This document shows, piece after piece, positions 50,261 to 64,000 of a stretch of 64,000 nt of DNA. The notes beneath the pieces were generated by a model that searched no databases, was not told the DNA's origin, and saw nothing but the letters and a program-made list of their open reading frames with translations. Positions within the stretch are counted from its first letter, which is position 1, and each line of letters begins with the position of its first letter. The translations under genes and the position numbers were made by a program. This DNA is from Centropus unirufus (Eukaryota; Chordata; Aves; Cuculiformes; Centropidae), in NCBI GenBank assembly GCA_013397695.1, contig VYZI01000018.1:2706920-2770919 (forward strand). Reading direction: 5' to 3'.

Positions 50261-51539
50261 TGATCAGCCTCCATTTAAGTCCACAGCAATCTGTTCTCTG
50301 GCAGCAGTGTGAGGTGGATTAGAATCCTAGCCTATCACTTTTCCAGGCTCTCCATATTCCTCAGTCTTACAATAATACCTGCGCACTCCATAGGTGTAGG
50401 ACATGGCTTAAACCATTTGCCTCTAAAGTGATCCACTACTTAGGCATAGCATGAATACGCAATTGAATTAAAATCTTGACGCAGCAAAACCCTCAAACTT
50501 GTAATAAACTTCAATTAAGTAAACACATACTGGAAAATTTCAGGTTCTGTGTCATTAGGTGTCAGTATGTAGTCTTAAACATGCAAGAAGGTAAATAACT
50601 GCTGTGGCATTACTTAGGAGCTGAACATTAAGCATATGTCAAAGGACCTTGCTCAAGGCTGTATTATCTACCATCAGACATACACATGTGCTTAAAGTTA
50701 AGCTTCTGCTTAAGTGTATTGTTCAATTCATCCCTAAAACCATAATGCTTATACGCTTTCTAGCATAGCATGCACAAACATTTGAGCTTAGAAGATATTA
50801 AAAATAATCCACACTTGATTATATGAAATTTCACACATTTTTACTTTTATCTTTCTAATGTATCTAAAGAAGGACAAAAAACTTATCGTTCTGTAGCCCA
50901 TGCTAATTTACAGGAATCCTGCTTACCCTATAACCCTTTACTTTTACATAACACTGAAATCACGGTACGGATGTGTAGTTTGAAGTAATTGTGTTGGTGG
51001 TCCCTTCATGCTTTCTGAACATCTAACAGTTAGCTAAGCAAACACACGTGACTGATTAAAAGAAGAAAGGGAACCATTTTTACAGGGACCATTAAACTTT
51101 AACTGCCATCTGGCATGGAATGATTAGAGAAGATCAAAATTAAGGCAGTCAACACAAATACCGTGTGGATACCTCAGGGAATTAATGTGGATGGAAGATG
51201 GTGGACTTGTGGCTGTGTTAAGAGACAGACAGAGAAGGAAGTGGTGAACACATCCTTTATGACTGCTACCCTAATGGCCACATTCATAGCAACAGGAGCA
51301 GAGAAAGAAGAAATCAAGAACACCTGGGAATAATCGGACGCTTGCTGTCATAAAAAAAGAAAGTTAAAACATTATACAAGAGCCACACCATTCTTGTTCC
51401 TCAACAAGCCAGGAAGGAAATTTTTATTGTGGAGGTGTGTTGAAGTTGGCAGATAGTTAATATTCAGATTAGCCTACTATCTTTACACAGGCATTTTAAA
51501 TAGGGTCTGTAGTAAATCTTTAATGAAAGAACCTTAAGG

Positions 51540-51760
51540 GACATGGACCTGTGGTTGATCTAACTGAACACTGGATGTCACTATTTATACACACTGTTAG
51601 TCATTTTGGAGGCATTAAAAACACAATTCGATCATTCAATCGGGACAATCCAGCCATGGCGTTTTCAAATTAGTTATCTCTAATTATTGGTGTTCTTGAG
51701 ATAGCAGTTTCAGTCAGCCAAAGCTCCCAAGCTGCTTACACAAACACAGGTCACTTTTCA
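51540..51760. promoter_or_regulatory. candidate conserved cis-regulatory element 8
   Basis: CACAATTCGATCATTCAATC, then GGGACAATCCAGCCATGGCG, with TAGTTATCTCTAATTATTGG. CpGs are retained amid homeodomain-like words, and the block is clean and non-repetitive. The call is by eye only. Confidence 0.25.
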
Positions 51761-52062
51761 CAGCTACTCCACTGCCTGCCCTGGCCATGCTGCCTTTCAG
51801 TGCTCCCTAACATGTGTACCATGTCTGACCGCATATTTTATGGAAAAGTTTTGAAGTTGGGATAAAGAGATAATGGACCGGCTGCTCCTGCAACATCTCA
51901 CAGCTGAGACTCTTATCAGGCTGGCAGATTATAGTCTGATAACTCTGCTGTTGTGACTGGTAAGACAGCTCACTTAAAACTGCAACAGCCCTCACACAAG
52001 GCAGCTCCTGGTCTGACTGCACTGGAGAAGAACCTTCTTTCACACCTCGAGTTATTGGGTTG

Positions 52063-52102
52063 GAAAACCTCTGGCCACCGAAGCATCTGCCCAGAGGTTT
52101 TC
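52063..52102. repeat. 12-base perfect inverted repeat (hairpin)
   Basis: GAAAACCTCTGG and CCAGAGGTTTTC are separated by 16 bases, giving a perfect 12-bp stem. No transposon ends or RNA gene were recognised around it. Confidence 0.85.
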
Positions 52103-55100
52103 AGCTTTTCATTCCAGGCACTAATAACATAAATGGACAAAAAAGAAAAAAAAAAAAAAGAGTATCTCTGAGCTGCCAGATTTAGGGCAGAAAACAGGTG
52201 AGAGGAGGTAACGTTTAGGAAGAAGTGATATAGTAATGTACTGTGAAATGAGACTGGTTATCTTTGTTTCTTGAGCTCAACATAGCATTTTGAAGTTTGA
52301 TTTTTCAATAGCATAGGAGTAACACGTCTGCTCCAAAGCCTATGGAATCTTGTCGACCGTACTTGATCTCATAAACTTCTGCTAAAAAAACAAAAAAAAT
52401 TATCAGAAATGTAGACACTGCTACTCGGAAATGTATAGTCAGTAGAAATATTTGGTAATTTTAGACCTTGATTCTGAGCAGAATTTTCCAATATATTCAT
52501 GTGTCTATATAGTCATGTGTCTACTTGTCGCGCTGCATCCTTCAAAATGCTGGGACCTTTAACAATTTGCCTCTTCTTAAATTCATTATTCCTTCTGGAA
52601 ATGTATGGCTGGAAGTTGTCTGCCCTGAATCTTTTTTTATTCCAAATATTATTTTTCAAGAAATATTCTTGCAAAATAATCTTTTGCTTATCTACAAAAT
52701 TATATTTTAAATTTGAGCATAGTTGGCTGTCCAGGTAAGTTTCATGACCAGGTCTTGCTCTTTCCTGAAGTATTTCTAGCCTTACACAATACAGAGTAAT
52801 TTTGCTAACATGAGTAATCGGTTCAGTGGAGCAAAACAGGAGTCAAGTGCAGCTATAATGTATTAATATGATACTAATGCTAGACATATATTTCACTCCG
52901 ATATTTATCTAAATAAGTGGTACTGATTTTTCTGTAGATATATGCCACTTCACAGCTGGGACGGGGCAGAATATGCTTTGTGTAGAGATCTATTTCAGAA
53001 CGTGGAAAGGCAAAAGCTGTGGGGCAAAAAGGCAATGCTTTATCGTTCTCTCCTTAGAGCGTACCGTAGACACAAAGCAGTCAAGGGCCACCTGAACAAG
53101 TGGTGCAGCTCTGGTAAAGTCGTGCAGTTTCATGCCCCAGCTTTGATGCAGAAACCTGTTGAGGCTGCTTAGAGCACCGAACAGCCCATGGCTCTCTCCT
53201 GTTAACAAGGCGCAGAGCATTCCTTCTCCACATGCAAAATTCCTAGCACTGAGCCAAACCGAAAGAGAAATACCGTAGACATTTGTTGATTTTTTTTTCA
53301 TAATGCCCATAAGCATCCACAGATGTGATACAATGTAACGAAGCATGTGGCCTTAAGCTGGAATTATTTGCAAACAGCAGGATCTCCTGGCAAAAGGGAT
53401 GGCACTTGCTGTGTTATGAAAGCTGTCCCTCTAAACCCATGTTTGGTTAGCACCTATGCCCTGTTGAAATTGGCATAGATAATTCCAAGTGGGAACAACG
53501 CCAGCACGACAGATGGGAGTGAATGCAGTCATGCCAGAGAACCAGTATGTTCATCAAGTCTGAATATTAGGGACAGAGTCCTTTCCAAGAATTTATAAAT
53601 GGCAGGCTGTCCAGAGTTTCTGTAGTGTAGGTACAGAATATAAGACTATACGATCTATTTTGTAACTATGAGCAAAATTAATTATAGTAATTTAAAAATA
53701 GCTCATCTGAGCCACACAGAGCATGTCAGTAGTCCGCTGAATTAGAACAACTTTTCTCCAGATTCAGACTGATACCAGGTCCTACGGGGCAAAACCTGTG
53801 CACTGGAGTCAAAATGATTCCACAGATTTTCTCCTAAGAGGTTCAAATTGAAGAGCTTTCAGACAATTATGAATACTCTTAATTTATACAGTGCCTTTCA
53901 GGCAGTGCTCCCAAAGCATGTTGCAAGTGGATGAAAATTTAAACTCATGGATGGAAGGTATGTCATTTACAATTAAGCAAATGAATCTTGCACGTATTAA
54001 TGGGCTGTACTCCCACCTCCCGTCCCACACAGGATTATGAACTGGAACTATAGTCTCTGCAGTGAGGGTGGGGGAAGGCAAAATCCTGCAACAATCCTGG
54101 CAGATAGGTGAGTACCCTGCTTTTTGCTCTTTGTGTGGCACAAATAGCCAGAACAGTTCACTTATCCAAAACGCTAATTTAATCACCAAACAAGAATTTG
54201 TAATTTTTAGGCTTTTTGAACACTGGACAGCTATGTTTCCTATTTCTCTTTTCAGACTGCAAACAGCCAAAACATATTGACCAGAAAGGGGCGCCTAGGA
54301 TCATTTACATGATTCTAGGAAACAGGAAGAACAAAATAACCTAACAAAAATAGCTTAGGTACTGCTGCTTAAAAACTAAGACTCTGGTAGTGTCATTCTG
54401 CCTGTGCAAGCAGCTTGTATTTGTGGAAGCCCACTAACAAAACATCCCTCCATTTGGGGTTTCTTTAACTTCAGCACCAAAAACTTATGGATACTTTTGA
54501 AACACTGGCTCTAATATCGTCAGTCTTCACTGTTTATGCTGTTCTCTGGGTCTGTGTTTTATCAGAAAGTGCGTATCTCATGAAAGGGGTTGTCTTTGGG
54601 TTGCTAACGTTGTGTTCTAACCAGTGCAGCCAATAGTGTTAACTTACAACTGAACTTTGGTTTTTATTAAAAAGATGTTTAATAGTATTAGCAGGAATAA
54701 AATCACTGCTGAATTTATTTTCATTTAATCCTGAGACATCCTGTAAACTAGAACTTTGTGTGTATGCTATTGAGTCAACTGACTGTCCATTCCAGGTATG
54801 AGCTTTTTTTTTTTTGCAACACAGCAAAGAAGCCTGAACCAACCTTGGGAAATATGGGAGATATCTGAGTAAGGCACCCTAGTTAAGTGAGTTTATGTTC
54901 TAAGGTAATACACGAAGAGCTAGATTAATTCCAAAGGTTCTGAATTTTCTGGGTGATTATAGTAATTAGACATCAGTGGGTTGTTTTATTACTGCTTTCC
55001 TTAAAAAATCAATTTCTAAAAATACTGATAATAATGATTTTTAAATGCATAAAAGCTCGTCCTGAATGTGGAGATCCTGACACACCATTTAACAGAAGTG

Positions 55101-57027
55101 AAGAATAAACTGAAACTATTTGTGAACCCAGCATTTCTTTTCACCTTGAGTTATATTGTACAAATAAATAATATATTAATACATGGAATCAGATTTTTTT
55201 TTATAATTTATAATTTTTGCTGACCTATAAAATGAATTTCAAAAATACAGGATCACCTTCCACCTATTGACATGCTGGGTTTTACAAAAGGATAGATTTT
55301 TTTTACATATTTACACTGAAACATCCTGAAGCTAACTAGCAGAACCTGAATGCTGGACAATAGGGTTTGTTCTCTAAGTGAGATCAGCTCTGCCAGTCTT
55401 TTTTTCCAAGACTGCTTTGGAGCCTTGATCTCACTTTCCACCAGAATACATTAGCCAGGATGAAGGTGAGAACATCTCTGTCCCATGCTGAATTTCTGTT
55501 GTAGCAGAATGGCTTTTCTTTTGACAACATCTCATTTTGATGTATAATGGCTATGGCAGTAGTAGACCTATGTATACAATCATAATGCTCTTTAAAGCAG
55601 ACCTTTCAGACCCAAAAATGACATGACAAGGATTGTCATGATTTTCAAATCGAATTGCATCAAAAGTCTCAACAGTATTAGCATACTTTCAGAATCTTGT
55701 ATGAATCTAAGTACGAACACAGTATGATGTTTGTCATTAGTGCCATCTGTTTCTAGGACTCCAGTGTTAAAATAATCAATGGACTGTTGAGTGAAATGCT
55801 CTACAGCCTAAATTAGCCCGACTTTGTTAGCTGCCTTCAGCTCCCTACTAAAAAGAGCTGTTGAGACTAGAGAACTAATTTTAGCAAAAAATACCTTGTG
55901 TAAGTAATCTGGGGGATAAAGATCACTCAAGAAACAGATTCTCCCTTTCCCCTGTAAAGAAGTGCACAATGATGAAAAAAACTTTTATCATTTGCTTTTC
56001 TCTAAAGCACCACTTCCAATCAAGCCAACTCAGCAACTGAAACTCCCAGCACTACTTATGTCACGTTTTGCCAACTCCTAATAATCAATAAGGTAAATAG
56101 GTATTAAGAGTATGTTACCAAGAGAATTTCTACTTAAAGCAGAGACATCTAAGAATGTCTTCTTTCCTTCTTCCCAGACCTAAATTGTTTTCAATATTCT
56201 GAAGCATATTAATTCTGCTCTATATACCTTCTTTCCACAAGCCATTGCTCCAGTTATCTGAGAGGACCTATGCAGTCCTGAATGGGAAGACTCAGCCACA
56301 CCGTTGTGAATGGAAGAGGCATGAGTGCAAGATACTCTCCAGACTGAAGCCTGGCCCAGGCTGTGAAAAACACTGAAAAACCCTGACTTTGTCGATCAAT
56401 ACCAATCGATGTCCTGCAAAGTACATCATAAATCTGGATGTTCCAGAGAGCAAACCCTGAGGTAAGAACACCACTTTATGTTTTAAAACATTTCACAAAC
56501 ATTAGGACAATCTCAGGAGGCTTTTGATCCAATTACACCCTTTGGGGCTCTTCAAAAATTAAGAGTTATTGGAATGTATTGGTTTTCCAGACACATCTCC
56601 TCTTCAAACTAGATTAAAAAGAAAAAGACTAGTGTGAGCGTGTGACATGCTTTGAGGTAATAATCCCCTGCTGGGAGATAAATTTAACATGAAGGAATAT
56701 GTTTTGTTCTAGAAGCAGAACTTTTTATTTAGGCTTTGGACAACGGAATTTTTCTTGACTGGCTAAGACTTCTCCTTTGGCAAATATAGAACAGACATTC
56801 ACCTTTTATAAGTTATTAATAATAAATGTTGAATTCTGATGGACCCTTTGGTGCAAAGCACTCTGGACATACTCATTCAGCAGCGTAAAGGATTTCACTT
56901 GTACAATTGAACCAATCTGCAATTGCAAAATTCATCTGTATTTGAAGGAAAACCAAGCCCTATCTACCAAGCAGATATGTCAGTTTACTGGTAATGTGGC
57001 CAATTTCCTTATTAGCTGCTTTCTAGG

Positions 57028-57408
57028 TGGCAGATTGAACAAACACAAGGCTTGATAGATCTCTTCAAGAAGTTACCAGGAAAATGCCATTTATGTGCAA
57101 TGCCTGTTGTGGTGATACTCATGTCTCATGACAATCACAGCCTGATACATGCAGGTAGATATTCATTTCAGGGTTGCAAAGTGAAGCTGCATGTCACCGT
57201 AGGACTGATCCATGACATGGTGTATCTAGGCAATGAGCTGCTTGGCAGTGAAGATGAAACAGACTGTTGCTTTTCTGAAAATAAGGACAAAATGATGGGG
57301 AGAATCTTTATGGTTTCATGGGAAGTCTTCAGCAAGCTCAGGAAATCTGGGATGATCTTTCATTTTTCCCTCCTGGGAAAGAAGGCCACACTGGTGAACC
57401 ACAGATAG
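57028..57408 (+). other. 126-codon open frame, unrecognised
   Basis: Open from a splice-acceptor-like TAGCTGCTTTCTAG (ends 57026) to a stop at 57406. It includes QGLIDLFKKLPGKCHLCAMP and later DMVYLGNELLGSEDETD. It is among the longest open stretches in the window outside the CpG island, and its composition is less AT-rich than its surroundings. A donor-like GTAGAT also occurs inside it. The first ATG lies well inside. It could be a terminal exon, a decayed retrocopy or chance. Confidence 0.15.
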
Positions 57409-57691
57409 TGATCACTTGCTTGCTGCCCTGACATGAAGGTGGCTCAGCAGCAGGGGCTGTGGGAGAGAAGTGATGCAGGTCTTCAGGCACCATGTACTGC
57501 TCAAACAGCTGCACTGCATCTTCTTTGCCGGAAGCAAAATAGAGAGGAAAACGCCTCTGGCTGCCTTGGCTCATACCCACAAGCAAAACTGGTCCTGTGT
57601 GGGAGAGAAAATTGGAAAACTGAGAATCTCTTGTAAGAGGTTTTGGGAGTCCAAGGTAAAATTGGTAGACTGTCCAAAATGTGGTGAGCAA
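57338..57691 (-). other. 117-codon open frame on the opposite strand, unrecognised
   Basis: An opposing open frame that overlaps the previous one by 71 bases and includes FPLYFASGKEDAVQLFEQYM. A + strand frame with DCPKCGEQLK also covers part of it (57470-57742). Three long frames in 700 bases of locally GC-richer DNA suggest either a relic of coding DNA or reduced stop density. The strand cannot be decided. Confidence 0.12.
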
Positions 57692-57742
57692 CTAAAACTT
57701 ACACTGCTCTGCAGCACGCCAGTGCGCTTCCTTGGGGACTAG

Positions 57743-59479
57743 CAGCAGGTCAAACAGATAAGAAACAGTGTAAGATTAACAGAAGTCTTTTTCTGCTTGA
57801 ATTCTGCTTGAATTCAACTGAACATGGCCCCTAGAGATCAGTAACTGCTCTTCTAAGTCCTCCTGAAAGCAGCAGCTGAATTGCATGTAAAATAATATCA
57901 GCTGTTAGGCCTTAAAAGCAACAATAAACAAGTTTTTAATGGGAGTTTTGACGTTGTTCAGATCAAACAGCTTGGGAATGCATCTTCTGCAAAACATTCC
58001 AAGATGGGAATAGTGACAGAAGAGGGCACTTTCTCTGTGAAAGAAGAGGGTTTACATTTAACACTTTTAAAAATCCATGTGACTTTGTGCTGTGCATGTA
58101 TGGGAGTATAAAATCCACTTTCTTCTATATTCAGGAGAGCTGGGGATGATCCATTTCATGCCTGGAAGTCCACAGGGCCACTAGGCTCCCAAGAAGAAAA
58201 CTTGTCTCTAAATGTTGTGCAAATTTCTTTGTTGTAAGTGGCCTGCTGCCTGCTATGCTTCCTAAGGGAACTACACTGCTTCATAAATAGTGCACTTTGC
58301 ACATTAGCGCACAGCAGCAAGTTACATTTAAGCCATTCTACCAGTGCAGCATCCACATTTACTTTGTGTTTTTATTCACGGTGCTGGAAATAGTTACCAC
58401 AGTAGTGTTAAATACGTAAATATCTTTAAGTGAAAAGTTCTGCCTAACTTTTAGGGGGTTTTGATAAATTTGATAAATCGATTGATAAATTTGCCATTCC
58501 TTACTTAGTGGCTGTCTGCGGAAGAACCACTCAACAGGCACTGCAGATGTGCCTGTTCACCTCTGTTCCCAAACGACAGGTGTAACGTGAAAATTAAAAA
58601 AAAGAAAAAGCAAAAAACGAAAAAGCAGGCAAGTTACAATCTCTTTTGCTGGCCTTTATACATTGTTTTTTTACTGCTCCATTGCTGAGGCTCTGGATGC
58701 ACAGTGGAACCAAGCCAAGCTTGCTCTTAGTTTTGAGGCAGGGAGCAGAAAGCTGGAAAACTCAAACTGTAGAGCTGTCCCTCACCTTTGGTCCCACGAC
58801 CGAGTACAATTCCACTGTACCTACGGCTCAGAAGGCGCTGCAGCGTAGGCTATAAAAGCAATCTTCTCATTAACATTACTGTGCAGATGTCGCAAGTGCC
58901 AATTGATCCTGGTTGTTGTTGGTTGCTCAAGTTGCTGGCATGGACTCTGTCCCAGGTGTGTGGCACCTGTGGCTTAACCGGTGACGGCCACGTCCATAGC
59001 GGGCTGAGGTTTGTAGGGGGCCAACAGCTGCCCCAAATACACCGTGCTGTGTTCCCATCCCTAAATACAAGGCACAAATCCTCTCGCTCTTCCCTCTGGT
59101 GACAGTCTATAGCTGACAGACTATTTCAGAACTTAAATGTATTTTTATAGCACAGAGTGTATAACATAAAAATTTTACAACTTATTTAAGTTCCCCGGTG
59201 TTTTACAAAAAAGTTGAATTTTTCTGCATTTTTCCTAGTTGCCACCAATACTACTAACGGCGGCAAATGACCATTACAATTATCATCCCCCTTATCAAGT
59301 GAGAAACATCCAGGAACATGGAAGCGATTAAACCGAGAATCCCGGGAGCACACGCGCAGCTCAGGAGCGATAATCTTGTTTTTATTAAACTTGACTGAAA
59401 AAAGATTTTCCTGTTACTCGGGTGCGAGGCTTTTTATCGTGCCAAACGCACTCATTAAATAGCAGAGACTTTTAGAACG
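57743..59479. other. upstream flank of the ATP5MC3 island
   Basis: AT-rich, rising in GC from about 58.7 kb. Small direct repeats: TTCTGCTTGAA twice at about 57795-57815 and GATAAATTTGATAAATCGAT near 58463. A 104-codon frame at 58788-59102 has no recognised domain. Confidence 0.55.
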
Positions 59480-59730
59480 CTTCAGGTGCTCTTCCGCCGG
59501 TGAATGCCGCCTCGTGGGGCACGGCGGACCGGCACTCCCGCAGCAGCGCCCTGCCGGCTGCTCCCAGCGCGGGGCGAGAGCCACAGCTCCTGACAGCTTT
59601 TCCCGAGACGGAAATTCTCCACGTGGAGAAGCGTCGCCTCCCCGGGGCGGAGCGACCCCGCCCCCCCTCCTCCCCGTCCCGCCCGGCCTCTGCCGCGTGG
59701 CGCGCGGCCCCGGCTGAGCGCGCCGAGGGG

Positions 59731-59815
59731 GCGTGGCGATGTGGGGGCGTGGCGATGTGGGGGGCGTGTCGAGGGCGCGCGGGTATTGGGCGTGGCGAGA
59801 TGGGGGCGTGGCGAG
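59731..59815. promoter_or_regulatory. array of five GCGTGGCGA-type GC/CACGCCC boxes
   Basis: The core GCGTGGCGA (third copy GCGTGTCGA) occurs at 59731, 59747, 59764, 59790 and 59806, preceded by runs of G. Steps are 16, 17, 26 and 16 bases. On the minus strand each reads as a CACGCCCC box, a typical Sp/KLF target. The 16-base step suggests growth by tandem duplication. The array lies about 120-200 bases upstream of the likely transcription start. Factor binding is inferred from the motif only. Confidence 0.6.
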
Positions 59816-59926
59816 GCGCCCGGGACGAGCCCCGCCGCCGCCGATCCAGTGGGTACAAAGTGACCTTGGCGCCGCGCGCCGCCCCCTTCCGCCGCGCTGC
59901 ATCCGGGCGCTCCCGCCGGCCCCGCC

Positions 59927-59938
59927 GCGCCTGCGCAG
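59927..59938 (+). promoter_or_regulatory. candidate NRF-1 site
   Basis: GCGCCTGCGCAG is close to the NRF-1 palindrome YGCGCAYGCGCR. NRF-1 drives many nuclear genes for respiratory-chain proteins, and the site lies about 50 bases before the exon-1 donor, where a core-promoter NRF-1 site is expected. An ETS/GABP-like core (CGGAAG on the minus strand) is nearby at about 59886-59892. Binding is inferred. Confidence 0.5.
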
Positions 59939-59939
59939 A

Positions 59940-59977
59940 GCCCCCCTCCCCAGCTCTGAGGTGCGGCCGCCGGAGCG
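59940..59977 (+). other. ATP5MC3: ATP5MC3 non-coding exon 1 (5' end approximate)
   Basis: The 5'-UTR exon ends at 59977 with the donor GCG|GTGAGT. An 84-base GC-rich intron follows, and its acceptor CCGCAG ends at 60061. Exon 2 starts at 60062 and has 38 untranslated bases before the ATG. The splice junction is clear. The transcription start is not: there is no TATA box, and several starts between about 59890 and 59950 are likely for a CpG-island promoter. The left coordinate given here is therefore only a placeholder. Confidence 0.7.
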
Positions 59978-60099
59978 GTGAGTGGCGGTGCCGCTCCATC
60001 CGCCCCCATCGTCGCCCCCGCCCGCCGCCGCGGCCCCCTCACCCTGTCGCTCTCTCCGCAGAGACGCCGGACTGCAATCCCGGGACGCCGCCCGCCGAG

Positions 60100-63177
<3,078 letters not shown>

Positions 63178-63280
63178 AAGGAGATCTGCCTGTAATACTG
63201 GCATTGGAATGTAACTGCATTTTATGGGACTCCCAAAATGTTGGTGTCATGGAAATTGATACTGTTTCCAAAGTCATTTC

Positions 63281-63286
63281 ATTAAA
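63281..63286 (+). terminator. ATP5MC3: proximal poly(A) signal ATTAAA of ATP5MC3
   Basis: ATTAAA lies 104 bases after the stop codon. A short 3' UTR is normal for this gene family. Cleavage would be expected 15-30 bases downstream. Confidence 0.6.
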
Positions 63287-63867
63287 GAGAACAACTGTCA
63301 ACCCATTGCCTGCATTTATTCTTTCTCACAAGGATGTCTGGAAGAACAGATATTGTCATTCAGTCACCATGCATTTTTTTGATAATGACATAGCACATGG
63401 GACCCTGAAACAATGAGTTCAAGTCAAAAGATTTTATTTATTAATATATATAGGACTGTCACTTGTTTAAAATAGTTGTGGCATATCCTTGAAAGATCAA
63501 AGTATGCACAGATTAAATGTGAAAAGCTGTGCTGCTGGCCTTGTTCCTTTACTTCTTTCAGTTACCCAGACCTGTTTCTGTGCACGATTTGGGTTTTTTC
63601 CTTAGGCTAGCTGGCACCACATAAGGTGTTGTGGCTCCTTTTAATAGGAGGTGTACACCAATCCGTGAATGGTGATAGGAAAGTTCCCTTTACATCAGTT
63701 TTCAGATACACTATAAATTTTGATCACAATGGTAAAAAATTTTCCACTGTTCTGAGAAGTCTCCTGTTGAACTAAAACTGCTGTTTTAGATTGGCCTCAG
63801 GCATTTAATTGTCATACATTGCTATTATTATACACTTGCTTAGTTACTGCGCTCTTGGCATCGCCTA

Positions 63868-63873
63868 AATAAA
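63868..63873 (+). terminator. ATP5MC3: possible distal poly(A) signal AATAAA
   Basis: A canonical AATAAA about 690 bases after the stop codon could end a longer 3' UTR (63178 to about 63890). The stretch between the two signals is AT-rich with no other feature seen. Use of this site is inferred. Confidence 0.45.
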
Positions 63874-64000
63874 ACGGGAACTTTGAGCTTCCTAATTTTG
63901 TAAAATCAGCATTGCATCATCTCCCAGATTCTCTTAAAAGCAGTAGGACCAAAATATTTTTAATACCAAGATAACCTGCAGTATCAAGCTTTGCTTCTGC

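Larger units (their letters stand above)
45791..57027. other. intergenic DNA with candidate elements 7-8 and MIR relics
   Basis: Eleven kilobases without a recognised gene. Besides the listed elements there is a T/G-rich low-complexity patch at 46690-46800 and a possible tiny CR1 scrap at about 47803-47818 (AGAATCATAGAATC). A 128-codon minus frame at 53884-54270 shows no recognised domain. Confidence 0.55.

Noticed and set aside
52050..52070. GGGTTGGAAAACCTCT, similar to the CR1 GGGTTGGAAGGGACCT block
   Set aside because: No further CR1 blocks follow; the sequence is better explained as one arm of the hairpin.
57028..57150. Loose likeness of PVVVILMSHDNHSLIHAG to the caspase VVxLSHG block
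   Set aside because: The key Gly after His is missing and the rest of the frame does not follow a caspase; likely coincidence.
57345..59105. CTCF-like CACCAGAGGGAA on the minus strand near 59090
   Set aside because: Two mismatches at informative positions; weaker than the 42.85 kb site.
1..59479. CRISPR arrays, operons, rRNA or prokaryotic features
   Set aside because: Spliced nuclear gene, CpG island, CR1 repeats and low coding density show a vertebrate chromosome; no array of spaced repeats was seen.

Overview
This is vertebrate nuclear DNA, most likely from a bird (a sauropsid at least). The LINE copies are CR1-type and end in the CR1 octamer tail, there are two worn MIR-like SINEs, and no mammal-type SINEs were seen. 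Most of the window is AT-rich, CpG-poor and free of recognisable genes. One gene is certain: ATP5MC3 (older name ATP5G3), the proton-carrying c subunit of mitochondrial ATP synthase. It lies at the right end on the + strand, with a CpG-island promoter, a non-coding first exon and four coding exons that join in phase to a 141-residue precursor.

Layout. 1-3.2 kb: AT-rich, nothing assigned. 3.2-4.0 kb: relic of a pogo/Tigger-like DNA transposon. 8.1-9.8 kb: two exon-like segments. 10.3 kb: tRNA-like B-box segment. 19.0, 29.9 and 45.4 kb: CR1 fragments. 33.1-41.2 kb: a run of exon-like segments with compatible reading phases, not recognised as any known protein. 49.3 and 50.2 kb: MIR-like relics. 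57.0-57.7 kb: two opposed open frames of unknown origin. 59.5-60.5 kb: CpG island. 60.0-63.9 kb: ATP5MC3 and its 3' end. A 26-base assembly gap sits at 30.78 kb.

Context. In vertebrates studied, the 5' side of ATP5MC3 faces the large gene desert that separates it from LNPK, EVX2 and HOXD. In mouse that desert is the centromeric regulatory landscape (C-DOM) holding distal limb and genital enhancers of HOXD. By synteny the first ~59 kb here is probably the ATP5MC3-proximal part of it. Several segments look like candidate cis-regulatory elements by eye: isolated CpGs kept in CpG-poor DNA, dense homeodomain, forkhead, SOX or POU-like words, and one CTCF-like word. No alignment could be run, so these calls are tentative.

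What may be new: the exon-like series at 33.1-41.2 kb (perhaps with 8.16 and 9.68 kb), which could be an undescribed spliced gene inside the supposed desert; the transposase relic; and the candidate enhancers. Chance remains a serious alternative for the exon series, because short open segments between splice-like signals are common in 60 kb of AT-rich DNA.
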